Below are positions 47,885 through 58,841 of a DNA stretch of 64,000 bases, one piece after another (the first letter of the stretch is position 1; every line of letters begins with the position of its first letter). The notes under the pieces are model-generated. The model searched no databases and was not told the DNA's origin. It saw nothing but the letters and a program-made list of their open reading frames with translations. The position numbers were made by a program, and so were the translations under genes. Where the stretch lies: contig NZ_JACWAB010000001.1 in assembly GCF_020483305.1 (NCBI RefSeq), forward strand, positions 558,001 to 622,000. The letters run 5' to 3'. The stretch is from Arthrobacter sp. UM1 (lineage in GTDB: Bacteria; Actinomycetota; Actinomycetes; Actinomycetales; Micrococcaceae).

Positions 47885-49342
47885 CTACTTCAGGAAGTCC
47901 GGGACGTCCAGGTCGTCCGGGCGGCCGCCCTGCTCGGACTCGACGGTCTCCGGAACCGGAGCACCGTAGCCGTTGCCCTGCTGGCCGCCGGGCTGGTTCT
48001 GCCCGGTCTGGCCGCCCACGCCGTGCGAGGGCACGGACTGGGCGGACGAGCCGGAGCCCGAGCTGCGCTGCGAGGACGGCTGCATCCAGGCGGAGAGCCC
48101 CTGGCCCTCCGTCACCGGCACGGTGCCGCGGACCTGCTGCGGCGCCTGGCCGCCCTGCTGCCCGCCGCCCGACTGCGGACGCTGCTGCGGCTGGGCCGGA
48201 ACAGGCTGCTGCTCCTGCTGGCCGCTCTGGCCGTAGGCCGGCTGCTGCTGCGCGGCGGGCTGGGCCTGCTGAGGCTGGCGTCCGCCCTGGGGCGCGCGCT
48301 GCTGGCCGAATCCGCCCTGGGCGCCCTGGCCGCCCTGCGAGCGGTTCTGCTGGCCGTAGCCCTGGTTCTGCTGCTGGGCCGGCTGGCTCGTCACGTTGAG
48401 CTGGTCGAACCCGGCGGCGATGACGGTCACGCGGGCCTCGTCCCCGAGGGCGTCGTCGATGACCGCGCCGAAGATGATGTTGGCCTCCGGGTGCGCGACC
48501 TCCTGGACGAGGCGAGCGGCCTCGTTGATCTCGAAGAGGCCGAGGTCCGAGCCGCCCTGGATCGAGAGGAGGACGCCGTGGGCGCCGTCGATCGAGGCCT
48601 CGAGGAGCGGCGAGGCGATCGCGAGCTCGGCGGCCTTGATGGCGCGGTCCTCACCCTGCGCCGAGCCGATGCCCATGAGGGCCGAGCCCGCGCCCTGCAT
48701 CACGGACTTCACGTCCGCGAAGTCGAGGTTGATGAGGCCCGGAGTGGTGATGAGGTCCGTGATGCCCTGGACGCCGGACAGGAGGACCTGGTCCGCCTGG
48801 CGGAAGGAGTCCATGAGGGAGACGTCGCGGTCCGAGATCGAGAGGAGGCGGTCGTTCGGGATGACGATGAGCGTGTCGACCTCGTCCCGGAGCGCGTCGA
48901 TGCCGGCCTCGGCCGAGTTGGCGCGGCGGCGGCCCTCGAACGTGAACGGGCGGGTGACGACGCCGATGGTGAGGGCGCCGAGGGAGCGCGCGATGCGGGC
49001 GACGACGGGCGCGCCGCCCGTGCCGGTTCCGCCGCCCTCGCCGGCGGTCACGAAGACCATGTCAGCGCCCTTGAGGACCTCCTCGATCTCCTCGGCATGG
49101 TCCTCTGCCGCCTGGCGGCCGACCTCCGGGTTGGCTCCGGCGCCGAGGCCGCGCGTGAGTTCGCGTCCGACATCGAGCTTGACGTCAGCATCCGACATGA
49201 GGAGCGCCTGAGCGTCCGTGTTGATCGCGACGAACTCGACGCCCCGCAGGCCAACCTCGATCATCCGGTTGATTGCGTTGACGCCGCCGCCGCCGATGCC
49301 GACGACCTTGATGACGGCCAAGTAGTTCTGCGGTGCTGCCAC
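47885..49342 (-). CDS. ftsZ: Cell division GTPase FtsZ, with long Gln-rich linker
   Basis: A 485-residue tubulin homologue that forms the Z-ring. It has [13 protein letters not shown] and the nucleotide loop GGGTGTGG in the GTPase domain (about 1-316), then a linker of about 158 residues strongly enriched in Gln and Gly in its first 90, then the conserved C-terminal peptide [10 protein letters not shown] that binds SepF and other partners. GTG at 49342 has GAGGG upstream. A 192-base gap from ftsQ implies separate promoters; TAGATT (49438-49433) and TATTTT are candidates, neither strong. Confidence 0.97.
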   Translation of the reverse strand: MAAPQNYLAVIKVVGIGGGGVNAINRMIEVGLRGVEFVAINTDAQALLMSDADVKLDVGRELTRGLGAGANPEVGRQAAEDHAEEIEEVLKGADMVFVTAGEGGGTGTGGAPVVARIARSLGALTIGVVTRPFTFEGRRRANSAEAGIDALRDEVDTLIVIPNDRLLSISDRDVSLMDSFRQADQVLLSGVQGITDLITTPGLINLDFADVKSVMQGAGSALMGIGSAQGEDRAIKAAELAIASPLLEASIDGAHGVLLSIQGGSDLGLFEINEAARLVQEVAHPEANIIFGAVIDDALGDEARVTVIAAGFDQLNVTSQPAQQQNQGYGQQNRSQGGQGAQGGFGQQRAPQGGRQPQQAQPAAQQQPAYGQSGQQEQQPVPAQPQQRPQSGGGQQGGQAPQQVRGTVPVTEGQGLSAWMQPSSQRSSGSGSSAQSVPSHGVGGQTGQNQPGGQQGNGYGAPVPETVESEQGGRPDDLDVPDFLK

Positions 49343-49534
49343 GTTAATGATCCCTCGTTTGCAAAATGTATGCGCTGTCCACGGGCCGAACCCTGCGATT
49401 CGCGACGCCCGAAAAGCGTCTTGCCTGATCCAAATCTAGTGGAACCAGATCTGTGTTTGGTGAAAATACTGGTGAGCCGCGCCAAACCCTCAACCGCTCC
49501 CTGAAGGTTTGTCCGCGGACTCCTGAAGGCGACT

Positions 49535-50653
49535 CTAGCGGGTCACGGGCCGCTCGGGCACGGACACGTCCACGAGAGTCGGCTGTGCCGGGACGGCGCC
49601 CGTCGTCGGATCCGGTTTGGCGCCCTTCACACCCTTGAGCACGGCCTCCAGGACCGCCGCCTTCTGCGCCGGACGGCTCTCGTCTCCCCAGACGATCCTC
49701 AGGCCCGAGTTCATGAGGAGCTCGACCGAGTCTCGGCTGAAGGCCCGGGCCTCGCGCATGTCCTGCAGGATCGAGTCCGGGACGTTGCTGAGCGCCGTCG
49801 TGAGGGCTCGGAACACGCTCGGGTTCTTCGAGGTGGACTCGGAGATGATCGGGAGCTTGTACTTCGAGGCGTCCTGAACCGTGGTGATGGTCCGGCCGCT
49901 GCTGTCGATGAGGTCCGTGCCGCCCCGGCGCTGGACCTGGGCGACGGGCGAGCGCTCGTTGACCGTGACCATCAGCCCGTGCGGCGGCCGACCCGAGATC
50001 TGGGCCTTGTCGATGCCCGGGATCGCTTCCAGCCGGCGCTCCAGGCCCTGCACGTCCACCTGCGGCAGAGGCCGGCCCTCCGCCTCCTTGACGGCCGAGC
50101 GGATCGCGTCGGAGCTCACGAACTTGTTGCCGGAGACCTGGACCTCGTCCACCCGCATCCACGGCGTGACGTTCGCCGCCAGGACGGCGGCGAGCGAGAG
50201 GAGGACGGCGACGACGGCGGTGAGCAGCACTCGCCGTCCCCAGCGAGGACGGCGGCGCCGGTCGAGGGAGACGACGTCCGCGTGCGCGCCGGAGGGCTCG
50301 GGTGCAGCGTCCGGCCGGGGGCGTCGCGCGGAGACGACTCCCTCCGCGGCGTCCGCCTCCGGGCGTGCGCGGTCCCGGCCGCTGCCGTACGAACGGTCGG
50401 CGTCCGGGCGGACGCGGTCCGGACGGACGGCCTGCGGGCCGTCGTCGTCTGGGCGGTTCCGGTCCTCGCGGTTTTCGTCCGCGGGTCGCCCGTCCCGACG
50501 GCTCTCCTCGGCCGGCTCCGCGCCTGCGCGCTCGGCCCGGGGACGGTCGGCGTGCGGTCCGTCGTCGTCGGGGCGCTGGGCGCGGGGGCGGTCGGCGGTC
50601 GGCTCTTCCGCCGCGGGTCCGTCCTCGCTGGGCAGTCTCGGAATACGGGCCAT
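49535..50653 (-). CDS. ftsQ: Cell division protein FtsQ
   Basis: A 372-residue bitopic divisome protein. About 135 cytoplasmic residues are low-complexity and rich in Arg, Asp, Pro and Glu; one membrane segment follows (VLLTAVVAVLLSLAAVLAA), then the POTRA domain (MRVDEVQVSGNKFVSSDAI) and the FtsQ beta domain. The start ATG at 50653 overlaps the murC stop by one base (TGATG). Confidence 0.93.
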   Translation of the reverse strand: MARIPRLPSEDGPAAEEPTADRPRAQRPDDDGPHADRPRAERAGAEPAEESRRDGRPADENREDRNRPDDDGPQAVRPDRVRPDADRSYGSGRDRARPEADAAEGVVSARRPRPDAAPEPSGAHADVVSLDRRRRPRWGRRVLLTAVVAVLLSLAAVLAANVTPWMRVDEVQVSGNKFVSSDAIRSAVKEAEGRPLPQVDVQGLERRLEAIPGIDKAQISGRPPHGLMVTVNERSPVAQVQRRGGTDLIDSSGRTITTVQDASKYKLPIISESTSKNPSVFRALTTALSNVPDSILQDMREARAFSRDSVELLMNSGLRIVWGDESRPAQKAAVLEAVLKGVKGAKPDPTTGAVPAQPTLVDVSVPERPVTR

Positions 50654-52215
50654 CAGGCCTGGTCCTCTCGGGGCCCCTCGCCGGAGCCCGTCTCGTCTGC
50701 GGGAGTGCTGGCACCGGGCCGCGCGCCGCCGCGGCCGAGGGCCTCGACGATCTGCGGTCCGAGTCGGGTGACGTCGCCCGCGCCGATGGTCATGACGATG
50801 TCGCCGGGCTGTGCTTCGGCGGCGATGCGGCGCACGGCCTCCTCGGGCGTGTCGACCGGCTCCTGCGAGGCGCCGCCGAGGTCCGTCACGGTGGAGGCCG
50901 TCACGTCGTCCCGCTCGTCTTCCCGCGCGCGGTACACGGGCAGCACGAGCGCGAGGTCGGCGCCGTCGAGCGCCTCCGCGAACTCCTGCGCGAACGCGAG
51001 GGTGCGGGAGTAGAGGTGCGGCTGGAACACCGCCAGCACGCGGCCGCCCTGCGCCACGTTCCGGGCGCCGGCGACGGCGGCGACGACCTCGGTGGGGTGG
51101 TGGGCGTAGTCGTCGTACACGCGGACGCCGCCGGCCTCGCCCTTCAGCTCGAAGCGCCGGCTCGCGCCCCGGAAGGCCGCGAGGCCCTCGGCGCACTGCT
51201 CCGGGTCGAGGCCGAGCTCGAGCCCGGCCGCGAAGGCGGCGGCGGCGTTGAGCACATTGTGCCGCCCGGGCACGGCGAGGCGCAGCTCCTGCTCGGATTC
51301 GAAGCCGTCCACCGTGAACGCGAGGATCGAGCGGGTTCCCCCGCCTTCAGGCTCGGTGGAGAGAACGCGGACGTCCGCGTCCTCGGCATAGCCGTAGGTC
51401 CGGACGCGCGTCCCCTCGCGGTGGCGCTCGGCGAGGGCCGCCGAGCCGGGGTCGTCCGCACACGCCACGAGGGCGCTCTCCGGCTCGAGCAGCTCCACGA
51501 AGGCGTCGAAGCTGCGCGTCACGCCCTCGGCGTCCCCGTAGAAGTCGAGGTGGTCCGGCTCGAGGTTGGTCACGATCGCCACGCGGGGCACGTAGTTGAC
51601 GTACGAGCCGTCCGACTCGTCCGCCTCGAGGACGAACCGGCGGCCGCTGCCCGCCCGGGCGTTGGCTCCGAGACCGGCCACGGCGCCGCCGACGGCGAAG
51701 CTCGGGTCCTCCCCCGCCTCGGTCAGCATGACGGCGGCCATGCTCGTCGTCGTCGTCTTCCCGTGCGTGCCGGCCACGGCGATCGTCTCCAGGCCGTCCG
51801 CGCCCGCGGCGAGGGCCATCGAGCGGTGGACGATCCGCAGGCCCAGCCTTCGGGCCGCCGCGAATTCGGGGTTCGAGGGGCGGATGGCCGTGGAGACCAC
51901 CACGGTGTCCACGCCGGCGAGGTGGGCGGCGTCGTGGCCCACGAACGTGCGGATGCCGAGCGGCTGGAGCCCCCGGAGGCTCTCCGAGTCCTGGGCGTCC
52001 GAGCCGGAGACGGTCACGCCGCGCGCGGCCAGGATGCGGGCCACGGCGCTCATGCCGGCTCCGCCGATCCCCACGAAGTGGACCGCGCCAAGGTCTTCCA
52101 GGGCCACGCGGGTCACGCCGTGGACGAAGGCGGCGTCCTCGGCGGGCCGGGGCAGACCTCGCTCGACGATCCGGGCCCGCTCCTGCGGGCTGAGCGGCTC
52201 TCGACGGTCACGCAC
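50653..52215 (-). CDS. murC: UDP-N-acetylmuramate--L-alanine ligase
   Basis: A 520-residue ATP-dependent ligase that adds the first amino acid to UDP-MurNAc. The nucleotide-binding [14 protein letters not shown] and the ATP loop [14 protein letters not shown] are diagnostic. GTG at 52215 overlaps the end of murG by eight bases. An N-terminal extension of about 42 residues precedes the UDP-binding domain. Confidence 0.97.
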   Translation of the reverse strand: MRDRREPLSPQERARIVERGLPRPAEDAAFVHGVTRVALEDLGAVHFVGIGGAGMSAVARILAARGVTVSGSDAQDSESLRGLQPLGIRTFVGHDAAHLAGVDTVVVSTAIRPSNPEFAAARRLGLRIVHRSMALAAGADGLETIAVAGTHGKTTTTSMAAVMLTEAGEDPSFAVGGAVAGLGANARAGSGRRFVLEADESDGSYVNYVPRVAIVTNLEPDHLDFYGDAEGVTRSFDAFVELLEPESALVACADDPGSAALAERHREGTRVRTYGYAEDADVRVLSTEPEGGGTRSILAFTVDGFESEQELRLAVPGRHNVLNAAAAFAAGLELGLDPEQCAEGLAAFRGASRRFELKGEAGGVRVYDDYAHHPTEVVAAVAGARNVAQGGRVLAVFQPHLYSRTLAFAQEFAEALDGADLALVLPVYRAREDERDDVTASTVTDLGGASQEPVDTPEEAVRRIAAEAQPGDIVMTIGAGDVTRLGPQIVEALGRGGARPGASTPADETGSGEGPREDQA

Positions 52216-53368
52216 GGCTTCGGCCCTCCCCTCGGCCGGCCTCGGCGGCGGCGATGACGCGAGCGGCCATCTGCTCGTCGGCGTCCCGAACCCCGCTCGT
52301 CAGCGCGGCGCGGCTCATCTCGGCAAGGCGGTCCTCGTCCCGGGCCAGCGGGGCGACCGTCTGGGCGAGGAAGTCCGCGGTGAACTCGTCGTCGGGCACG
52401 AGGATCGCTCCGCCGGCGGACACGAGGTCATGGGCGTTGAGCGCCTGCTCGCCGTTGCCGTGCGGCAGCGGCACGAGCACCGCGGGGGTTCCCGTGGCGG
52501 CGAGCTCGGACACGGTGCCGGCGCCCGAGCGGGCCACGAGGAGGTCTGCGGCGGCGTAGGCGGTCTCCATGCCGTCCACGTAGTCCCTCTGCGCGTAGCC
52601 GGGGGCCGAGAGCGGCGACCCCGCGGGGTCCAGCACCTCCTTGCCCCGTCCCGTGATGTGGATGAGGCGCACGCCGGCCTCGGCGGCGCGGCCGCTCGAC
52701 GCGAACTCCGCCACGGCGCGGTTGATGCTCGCGGCGCCGGACGAGCCGCCCGTCACGACGATGAGCCGCTCCTGGGGATCGGCGCCCAGCGCGGCGCGAG
52801 CCTCGGCCCGGCGTCCTGCGCGGTCCAGCTGGGAGATCTCCCGGCGCATCGGCATGCCGACGTGGTCGGCTCCGCCCAGCGGGGTGGAGGCGAAGGCCAC
52901 GGCCACGCTGCCGCCGAGGGCCCGGCCCACTCGGTTGGCGAGGCCGGGCCTCGCGTTGGCCTCGTGGATGACGATCGGCACGCGGAGGCGCCGGGCCGCC
53001 GCGTACATCGGGGTGCAGACGTATCCGCCCACGCCGACGACGACGTCGGCCTCCGCCGCCCGGATGATCTCCGCCGCCTGGCGCACCGCCCGGGAGAAGC
53101 GTCCCGGCAGCTTGGCGAGGTCCGCGCTGAGGCGGCGGGGCATGGGGACGCGGTCGATGGTCTCGAGGGCGTAGCCCGCCGCCGGCACAAGGCGCGTCTC
53201 CATGCCGGAGGGGGTCCCCACCATCGTGATCCGGGCGTCGGGGCGGCTGCGGCGCACGGCGTCGGCGATCGCGATCATCGGGGAGATGTGTCCGGCCGTT
53301 CCGCCGCCCGCGAGGACGACGGAGAGGGGACGCGCGCGGTCCTCCGGTGCGGTCTGGCCGTGGTTCAT
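52208..53368 (-). CDS. murG: Undecaprenyl-PP-MurNAc-pentapeptide GlcNAc transferase
   Basis: A 386-residue GT28 glycosyltransferase that makes lipid II from lipid I at the inner face of the membrane. It has [19 protein letters not shown] near the start, [21 protein letters not shown], and the UDP-GlcNAc site ([25 protein letters not shown]). ATG at 53368 overlaps the ftsW stop by four bases. Confidence 0.97.
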   Translation of the reverse strand: MNHGQTAPEDRARPLSVVLAGGGTAGHISPMIAIADAVRRSRPDARITMVGTPSGMETRLVPAAGYALETIDRVPMPRRLSADLAKLPGRFSRAVRQAAEIIRAAEADVVVGVGGYVCTPMYAAARRLRVPIVIHEANARPGLANRVGRALGGSVAVAFASTPLGGADHVGMPMRREISQLDRAGRRAEARAALGADPQERLIVVTGGSSGAASINRAVAEFASSGRAAEAGVRLIHITGRGKEVLDPAGSPLSAPGYAQRDYVDGMETAYAAADLLVARSGAGTVSELAATGTPAVLVPLPHGNGEQALNAHDLVSAGGAILVPDDEFTADFLAQTVAPLARDEDRLAEMSRAALTSGVRDADEQMAARVIAAAEAGRGEGRSRA

Positions 53369-54678
53369 GGCCGGGATGTCCTCTCTGTGCGACGGCGGGT
53401 GCCTCGGTCGTGGCGGGCGAAGGAGAGCAGGATACCCATCGCCGCCAGGGTGAAGGTGAGGGCGGAGCCGCCGTAGGAGATGAAGGGCAGGGGGATGCCG
53501 ATGACGGGGATGACGCCGAGCACCATGGCGATGTTGACCATGGCCTGCAGGGCGATCCAGACGATGATGCAGGAGCCCGCGACGCGGATGAAGACATCGT
53601 CATAGCGCAGGACCACGCACAGCGAGACGAGCGTGAGCACCGCGAACGCCGCGACGATGACCGCCGTGCCGACGAAGCCGAGCTCCTCGCCGATGATGGC
53701 GAAGACGAAGTCGTTGTGCGCCTCCGGGAGCCAGGACCACTTCACCTGGGACTGTCCGAGGCCCACCCCGAACCAGTTTCCGCGGGCAAGCGCCGTGAGG
53801 CCGGCCTGGGCCTGGTCGCAGAGTCCCGAGGTGTCGCAGCCGTGGCCGAGCCAGGCCTGGATCCGGTCTGAGCGGTTGCTGCTCGTGAGGGCGAGGATGA
53901 CGCCGATGAACCCGACGGCGCCGACGGTGATCCCGACCAGCCGCTTCTGCACGCCCGAGGCCCAGAGGGCCGTGAGCAGAACCGATCCGAGGATCATCGA
54001 GGTTCCGAGGTCGTGGCCCGCGAGGACGAGCCCGATGACGAGCGCTCCCAGGCCGAACACCGGGGCTGCGGTCTGCTTCCAGTCTCCCAGGTGCCGCTGC
54101 TTGCGCTCGAGGATGAACGCAGTCCAGAGCGCGAGCGCGAGCTTCGCCGGCTCGGACGGCTGCATCGAGAGCGGGCCGAGGGAGAGCCAGTTCCGGTTTC
54201 CGTTGACCTCGACGCCGAGGGGGCTGAGCACCAGGACGAGGAGGACGATCGCGATGAAGTACCCCGGCCATGCGAGCTTCCGCAGGAACGCCACGGGCAC
54301 ACGCGAGAGGCCGAACATGAACGCGAAGCCCACCACGGCCCACACCGCCTGCTTCGTGAAGAGCGAGATGGGGCTCATGTCCTTCGAGATGGACTCCACG
54401 GCCGAGGCCGAGAGGACCATCGTCAGGCCCGTGGCCGTGAGGAAGATGACGCAGGCGAGGATGACGTAGTACGCCCAGCCGGACTCGGGCCGCCCCGTGC
54501 CGTCCAGCGAGGACCACACCGACGAGGCGCGGTCGCGCGCCTGCCGCATGGACTCGCGGGCGCGGGCCGGGTCCGTGACCGAGACGACCCGCTGGCGCCG
54601 GGAGATCGACTCCCAGCGGGACTCAGCGGTCGCACCGCCTTGCCGGCGGCGGGTGCGGGGTTCAGCGGTCTCAGGCAC
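53365..54678 (-). CDS. ftsW: Lipid II polymerase FtsW (SEDS family)
   Basis: A 437-residue SEDS glycosyltransferase with about ten membrane segments, which polymerises glycan strands with the partner PBP FtsI. Conserved [27 protein letters not shown] and the C-terminal [10 protein letters not shown] are seen. GTG at 54678 has AAGGA upstream and overlaps murD by eight bases. A basic cytoplasmic N-terminus of about 65 residues precedes the first membrane segment. Confidence 0.95.
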   Translation of the reverse strand: MPETAEPRTRRRQGGATAESRWESISRRQRVVSVTDPARARESMRQARDRASSVWSSLDGTGRPESGWAYYVILACVIFLTATGLTMVLSASAVESISKDMSPISLFTKQAVWAVVGFAFMFGLSRVPVAFLRKLAWPGYFIAIVLLVLVLSPLGVEVNGNRNWLSLGPLSMQPSEPAKLALALWTAFILERKQRHLGDWKQTAAPVFGLGALVIGLVLAGHDLGTSMILGSVLLTALWASGVQKRLVGITVGAVGFIGVILALTSSNRSDRIQAWLGHGCDTSGLCDQAQAGLTALARGNWFGVGLGQSQVKWSWLPEAHNDFVFAIIGEELGFVGTAVIVAAFAVLTLVSLCVVLRYDDVFIRVAGSCIIVWIALQAMVNIAMVLGVIPVIGIPLPFISYGGSALTFTLAAMGILLSFARHDRGTRRRTERTSRP

Positions 54679-56227
54679 CAGAGAGGTCCTTGATCGTGTC
54701 GGCTTCGGAGCGGATGAGGCCCTCCACGGCGCGCGCGAAGGCCTCGCCGCGGTGGGCGTAGGAGCGGAACTGGTCCATGGACGCGGCGGCCGGCGCCATG
54801 AGGACGGTGTCGCCCTGCTGCGCCGCGCTGTGGGCGAGCCGGACGGCCTCGGCCATGACCGCGTCTCCGACCCCGTCCGCCGGCTCACCGCGCTCGGCCG
54901 CGGCCGAGCGGGAGTCGAGCAGGGCGTCCGTGCGGAGCACGGGAGTCTCCGGCGCGTGCTCTGCGAGAGCCGCCAGGAGCGGCTCGACGTCCGTCCCGAG
55001 GACGACGGCGGCCGCGAGCCGGTCCTTGTTCGCCTTCACGAGCTCCTCGTACGAGACGCCCTTGGAGAGGCCTCCCGCGATCCACACGACGCGCTCGAAC
55101 GCGCCGAGCGACGCCGCGGCCGCATGGGGGTTCGTGGCCTTGGAGTCGTTGACGAACACCACGGAGCCGAGCGCCCCCACGGGCTCGATCCGGTGCGAGC
55201 CGGGCGAGTAGTCCCTCAGGCCCTGCCGGACGGCCTCGGGAGACACGCCGACGGCACGGCACAGGGCCGCCGCCGCCAGCGCGTCCTGGACGATGTGCAG
55301 CGGCGCGATCTCCCCCAGGTCCTTGAGCGTGGCCAGCTCGAGCGCGGACGTGGCGCGCTCCTCGAGGAACGCCCGGTCCACGAGGACGTCCTCGACGACG
55401 CCCAGCATCGAGCGGGCGGGCGTGCCGACCGTGAACCCGACGGCGCGGGCCCCCTCGACGACGTCCGCCTCCTCGACCATCCGCTCGGTGACGGGGTCCT
55501 CGACGTTGTAGACGCAGGCCACCCGCGTGCGCTCGTAGATCTTCGCCTTCGCATCCCGGTAGGCCTCAAAGCCGCCGTGCCAGTCCACGTGGTCCTCGGC
55601 GAGGTTGAGCACGGCGGAGGCCGCCGGGGAGATCGAGTGCGTGAAGTGCAGCTGGAAGCTGGACAGCTCCACCGCGATGACGTCGAAGCCCTCGGGGTCC
55701 CGGACCGCGTCGAGCAGCGGCGTGCCCACGTTCCCGGCCGCGACGGCCCTCAGACCCGCGGCGCGGAGCATCGACTCGGCCATGGTCACCGTGGTGGTCT
55801 TGCCGTTGGTGCCGGTCAGGACGATCCACTCGGCGGTGCGGCGGCCTTCGCGCTCGCGCACGCGCCAGGCGAGCTCGACCTCGCTCCAGACGGGGATTCC
55901 GGCCTCGAGCGCGGCCTGGATGAGCGGCTGGTCCGGGCGCCAGCCCGGGCTGGCCACGACGAGATCGGGCGCCTCGCCGTCGAACTCCGGGAGCGCGCGC
56001 GTGACCTCCTCCCCGAGGCGGACGTCCTCGACGCCCACGATCTTCAGGGTGTCCGCCTTCTGGCGCGCCTCCGGGGAGTCCCCGCCGTCCACGACGACGA
56101 CGCGCGCCTCGAGCTCGGCGAGGGTGTCGGCCGCGGCGAACCCGGAGAGCCCGAGTCCGGTCACCACGACCTTGAGCCCGGAGAAGTCCGAGTCCCAGCT
56201 CGTCAGTGCGTCCAATCGGCTGTTCAC
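54671..56227 (-). CDS. murD: UDP-N-acetylmuramoyl-L-alanine--D-glutamate ligase
   Basis: A 518-residue Mur ligase that adds D-glutamate. It has VVVTGLGLSGFAAADTL, the ATP loop LTGTNGKTTTVTM and HRIEPVG. GTG at 56227 is preferred because AGGAGG lies five bases upstream; the upstream in-frame GTG at 56245 overlaps the mraY stop and has no ribosome-binding site. Confidence 0.96.
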   Translation of the reverse strand: MNSRLDALTSWDSDFSGLKVVVTGLGLSGFAAADTLAELEARVVVVDGGDSPEARQKADTLKIVGVEDVRLGEEVTRALPEFDGEAPDLVVASPGWRPDQPLIQAALEAGIPVWSEVELAWRVREREGRRTAEWIVLTGTNGKTTTVTMAESMLRAAGLRAVAAGNVGTPLLDAVRDPEGFDVIAVELSSFQLHFTHSISPAASAVLNLAEDHVDWHGGFEAYRDAKAKIYERTRVACVYNVEDPVTERMVEEADVVEGARAVGFTVGTPARSMLGVVEDVLVDRAFLEERATSALELATLKDLGEIAPLHIVQDALAAAALCRAVGVSPEAVRQGLRDYSPGSHRIEPVGALGSVVFVNDSKATNPHAAAASLGAFERVVWIAGGLSKGVSYEELVKANKDRLAAAVVLGTDVEPLLAALAEHAPETPVLRTDALLDSRSAAAERGEPADGVGDAVMAEAVRLAHSAAQQGDTVLMAPAAASMDQFRSYAHRGEAFARAVEGLIRSEADTIKDLSGA

Positions 56228-56244
56228 GCTGTCCTCCTGAGCCA

Positions 56245-57354
56245 CTAGAGCTTGACCACCCAGTCGAAGTAGAAGATGCCGAGTCCCACGGCCACGAAGA
56301 GCCCCGCGAGGATCCAGAAGCGGACGACGACGGTGACCTCAGCCCAGCCGAGGAGCTCGAAGTGGTGCTGCAGCGGGGCCATCTTGAAGATGCGCTTGCC
56401 GCCCGAGATCTTGAAGTAGCCCACCTGCAGGATCACCGAGAGGGTGATGAGGACGAACAGGCCGGCGATGATCGGGAGCATGAGCTCCGTCCGCGTGAGG
56501 ATGGCGAACCCCGCGACAGCGCCGCCGAGGGCGAGCGAGCCGGTGTCCCCCATGAAGATCTTGGCGGGCGAGGCGTTCCACCAGAGGAACCCGACGAGGG
56601 ACCCGCAGAGCATGGCGGCGATGGCGGCCAGGTCCATGGGGTCTCGCGTCTGATAGCAGGCGGCCTCGATGGCGCGGGCTCCCCCGCACGCCTGGCTCGA
56701 CTGCCAGATCCCGATGAGCAGGTAGGCCGAGAACACCATGATGGCCGCGCCGCCGGCGAGCCCGTCCAGCCCGTCCGTCAGGTTCACTCCGTTGGAGGCC
56801 GCGGTGACGATGAGGTTGGACCAGATGATGAAGAGGATGGTTCCCAGCAGCGTCCCGCCGAAGGCGAGGTTGAGCACCGGGATGTCCCGCTGGAACGAGA
56901 TGAAGAAGGAGGCGGGCGTCAGTCCCCGCTCGTTGGGGAACTGGAGCGCGAGGAAGGCGAAGACGATGCCGATGGCCGCCTGCAGGATGATCTTGCCCAT
57001 CGGCGAGAGCCCCAGGCTGCGCTGGTTGGAGATCTTCTTGAAGTCGTCCACAAAGCCCACGAAGCCCATGCCCGCCATGAGGAAGAGCAGGAGCATGCCC
57101 GAAGCGGTCGGGTGGAAGCCCCCGCCGCGCACGAGGACCATGAGGAGGTGGGTGGCGAAGTAGGAGAAGACCACGGAGAGCACGATGAGCGCCCCGCCCA
57201 TGGTCGGCGTTCCGCGCTTGGTGTGGTGCTCCTGGGGGCCGTCATCCCGGACGAACTGCCCGTAGCTCTTCTTCACGAGGTAGTTGATGAAGTACTTCAT
57301 CCCCACGATCGTGATGAGCAGGGACATCCCCGCGCCGATCAAGAGAGTAATCAC
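56245..57354 (-). CDS. mraY: Phospho-N-acetylmuramoyl-pentapeptide transferase
   Basis: A 369-residue membrane enzyme that makes lipid I. About ten membrane segments are visible, with the signatures TPTMGG, GFVDDFKK, NLTDGLDGLAGG, FMGDTGSLALGG and the HHFELLGW motif near the end. GTG at 57354 overlaps the murF stop (GTGA), with AAGGAG about ten bases upstream. Confidence 0.97.
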   Translation of the reverse strand: MITLLIGAGMSLLITIVGMKYFINYLVKKSYGQFVRDDGPQEHHTKRGTPTMGGALIVLSVVFSYFATHLLMVLVRGGGFHPTASGMLLLFLMAGMGFVGFVDDFKKISNQRSLGLSPMGKIILQAAIGIVFAFLALQFPNERGLTPASFFISFQRDIPVLNLAFGGTLLGTILFIIWSNLIVTAASNGVNLTDGLDGLAGGAAIMVFSAYLLIGIWQSSQACGGARAIEAACYQTRDPMDLAAIAAMLCGSLVGFLWWNASPAKIFMGDTGSLALGGAVAGFAILTRTELMLPIIAGLFVLITLSVILQVGYFKISGGKRIFKMAPLQHHFELLGWAEVTVVVRFWILAGLFVAVGLGIFYFDWVVKL

Positions 57355-58841
57355 TTCTGCTGATCTCCTTGGTGATCGACGGACGCCGGGGTTGTGCCCG
57401 ACTGACATGCTATCCGATCGCCCAGTTCCCGGAGGCGGGAGTCCCGCGAGCTCTTGAACAGGACCAGGTCGCCGGGCTGCAGCTGCTCCGCGAGCACGCG
57501 CTCGGCCTCGTCGATGTCGGCCACGTGCTGGGCCTCGTCGCCCCACGAGCCCTCCATCACCGCGCCGTTGAAGAGCGGGCGCGCGAGGGGGCCCACGGCG
57601 AGCACCTTGGAGACGTTGAGCCGGACGGCGTACCGGCCGATCGCGTCGTGCTCCTCGATGCTCGTGTCGCCGAGCTCCAGCATCCCGCCGAGCACGGCCC
57701 ACGTGCGCCGTCCCTCCGCCATGTCGGCGAGGGCCCGCAGAGCGGCCCGCATGGACTCCGGGTTGGCGTTGTAGGCGTCGTTGACCACGGTCACGCCGTC
57801 GGGCCGCTCGGTCCGCTCCATCCGCCAGCGGCTCGCGGCCTTCTGGGAGGAGAGGGACGCGGCGACGTCCTCGAGCGGGACGCCGAAGGAGAGGCCGACG
57901 GCGGCGGCGGCGAGGAGGTTGGTCACATGATGGGCGCCGATCAGCTGCGCGTCGACGCGCGCGGTGGAGCCGTCCGGGCCGACGAGCTCGAAGCTCGGCA
58001 TCCCGCCCGGGCGCATCGAGACGCCGCGGGCTCGGAGCACGCGGGCGCCGGGATGCTGCGCGGAGACCTCCTCGTCGGAGAGCGAGTCGTCCGCCGTGAG
58101 GGCGAGGACCTGGGCGCGGGTGCGGGAGCGCATGGCCCAGACCCGGGCGTCGTCGGCGTTGAGGACGGCCACGCCCTCGGGCTCGAGGGCCTCGACCATC
58201 TCGCCCTTGGTCTTGGCGATGTTCTCGACGCCGCCGAACTCCCCGGCGTGGGCCGAGCCGACGCCGAGGACCACCCCGACGTCCGGCCGCGCGATCGAGG
58301 TCAGGTACTCGATGTTGCCGAGCCCGTTCGCACCCATCTCCAGCGCCATGTACCGGGTGTCCTCCTCGGCGGTGAAGATCGTGAGAGGGACGCCGACCTC
58401 GCCGTTGTACGAGCCGATCGGCGAGACCGTCGGGCCGAGCGGCCGCAGCAGGCCGGCGACGAGGTCCTTCGTCGTCGTCTTGCCCGCGGAGCCGGTGATG
58501 CCCGCGATCCGCACCTGTCCCCCGGCCCGGAGGCGGTCCACGACCCGCCGGGCCACGGCGCCCATGCCGAGCACCGCGTCCTCGACGAGCACGCCCGGGA
58601 CCGGGCGGCCGCCCGCCTCGCACTCCCGCTCGAGCAGGACGAGGGCCGCGCCCTGATCCAGCGCGGCGGGGATGAAGTCGTGGCCGTCGGCGTGCTCGCC
58701 CGGCTTCGCGATGAAGAGGAAGCCCGGGGAGACCTCGCGGGAGTCCGTCGTCGCGCCGCGGACCACGGCGTCCGGGGCGGCGCCCCCGACGAGCCGTCCG
58801 CCCGTGGCGTCGGCGATCTCCTGGGCAGTCAGCGGGATCAT
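57351..58841 (-). CDS. murF: UDP-MurNAc-tripeptide--D-Ala-D-Ala ligase
   Basis: A 496-residue Mur ligase completing the pentapeptide. It begins MIPLTAQEIADATGGRL, with the ATP loop GITGSAGKTTTKDL, LEMGANGLGNIEYL and NDAYNANPESM. ATG at 58841 overlaps murE by four bases. Confidence 0.97.
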   Translation of the reverse strand: MIPLTAQEIADATGGRLVGGAAPDAVVRGATTDSREVSPGFLFIAKPGEHADGHDFIPAALDQGAALVLLERECEAGGRPVPGVLVEDAVLGMGAVARRVVDRLRAGGQVRIAGITGSAGKTTTKDLVAGLLRPLGPTVSPIGSYNGEVGVPLTIFTAEEDTRYMALEMGANGLGNIEYLTSIARPDVGVVLGVGSAHAGEFGGVENIAKTKGEMVEALEPEGVAVLNADDARVWAMRSRTRAQVLALTADDSLSDEEVSAQHPGARVLRARGVSMRPGGMPSFELVGPDGSTARVDAQLIGAHHVTNLLAAAAVGLSFGVPLEDVAASLSSQKAASRWRMERTERPDGVTVVNDAYNANPESMRAALRALADMAEGRRTWAVLGGMLELGDTSIEEHDAIGRYAVRLNVSKVLAVGPLARPLFNGAVMEGSWGDEAQHVADIDEAERVLAEQLQPGDLVLFKSSRDSRLRELGDRIACQSGTTPASVDHQGDQQK

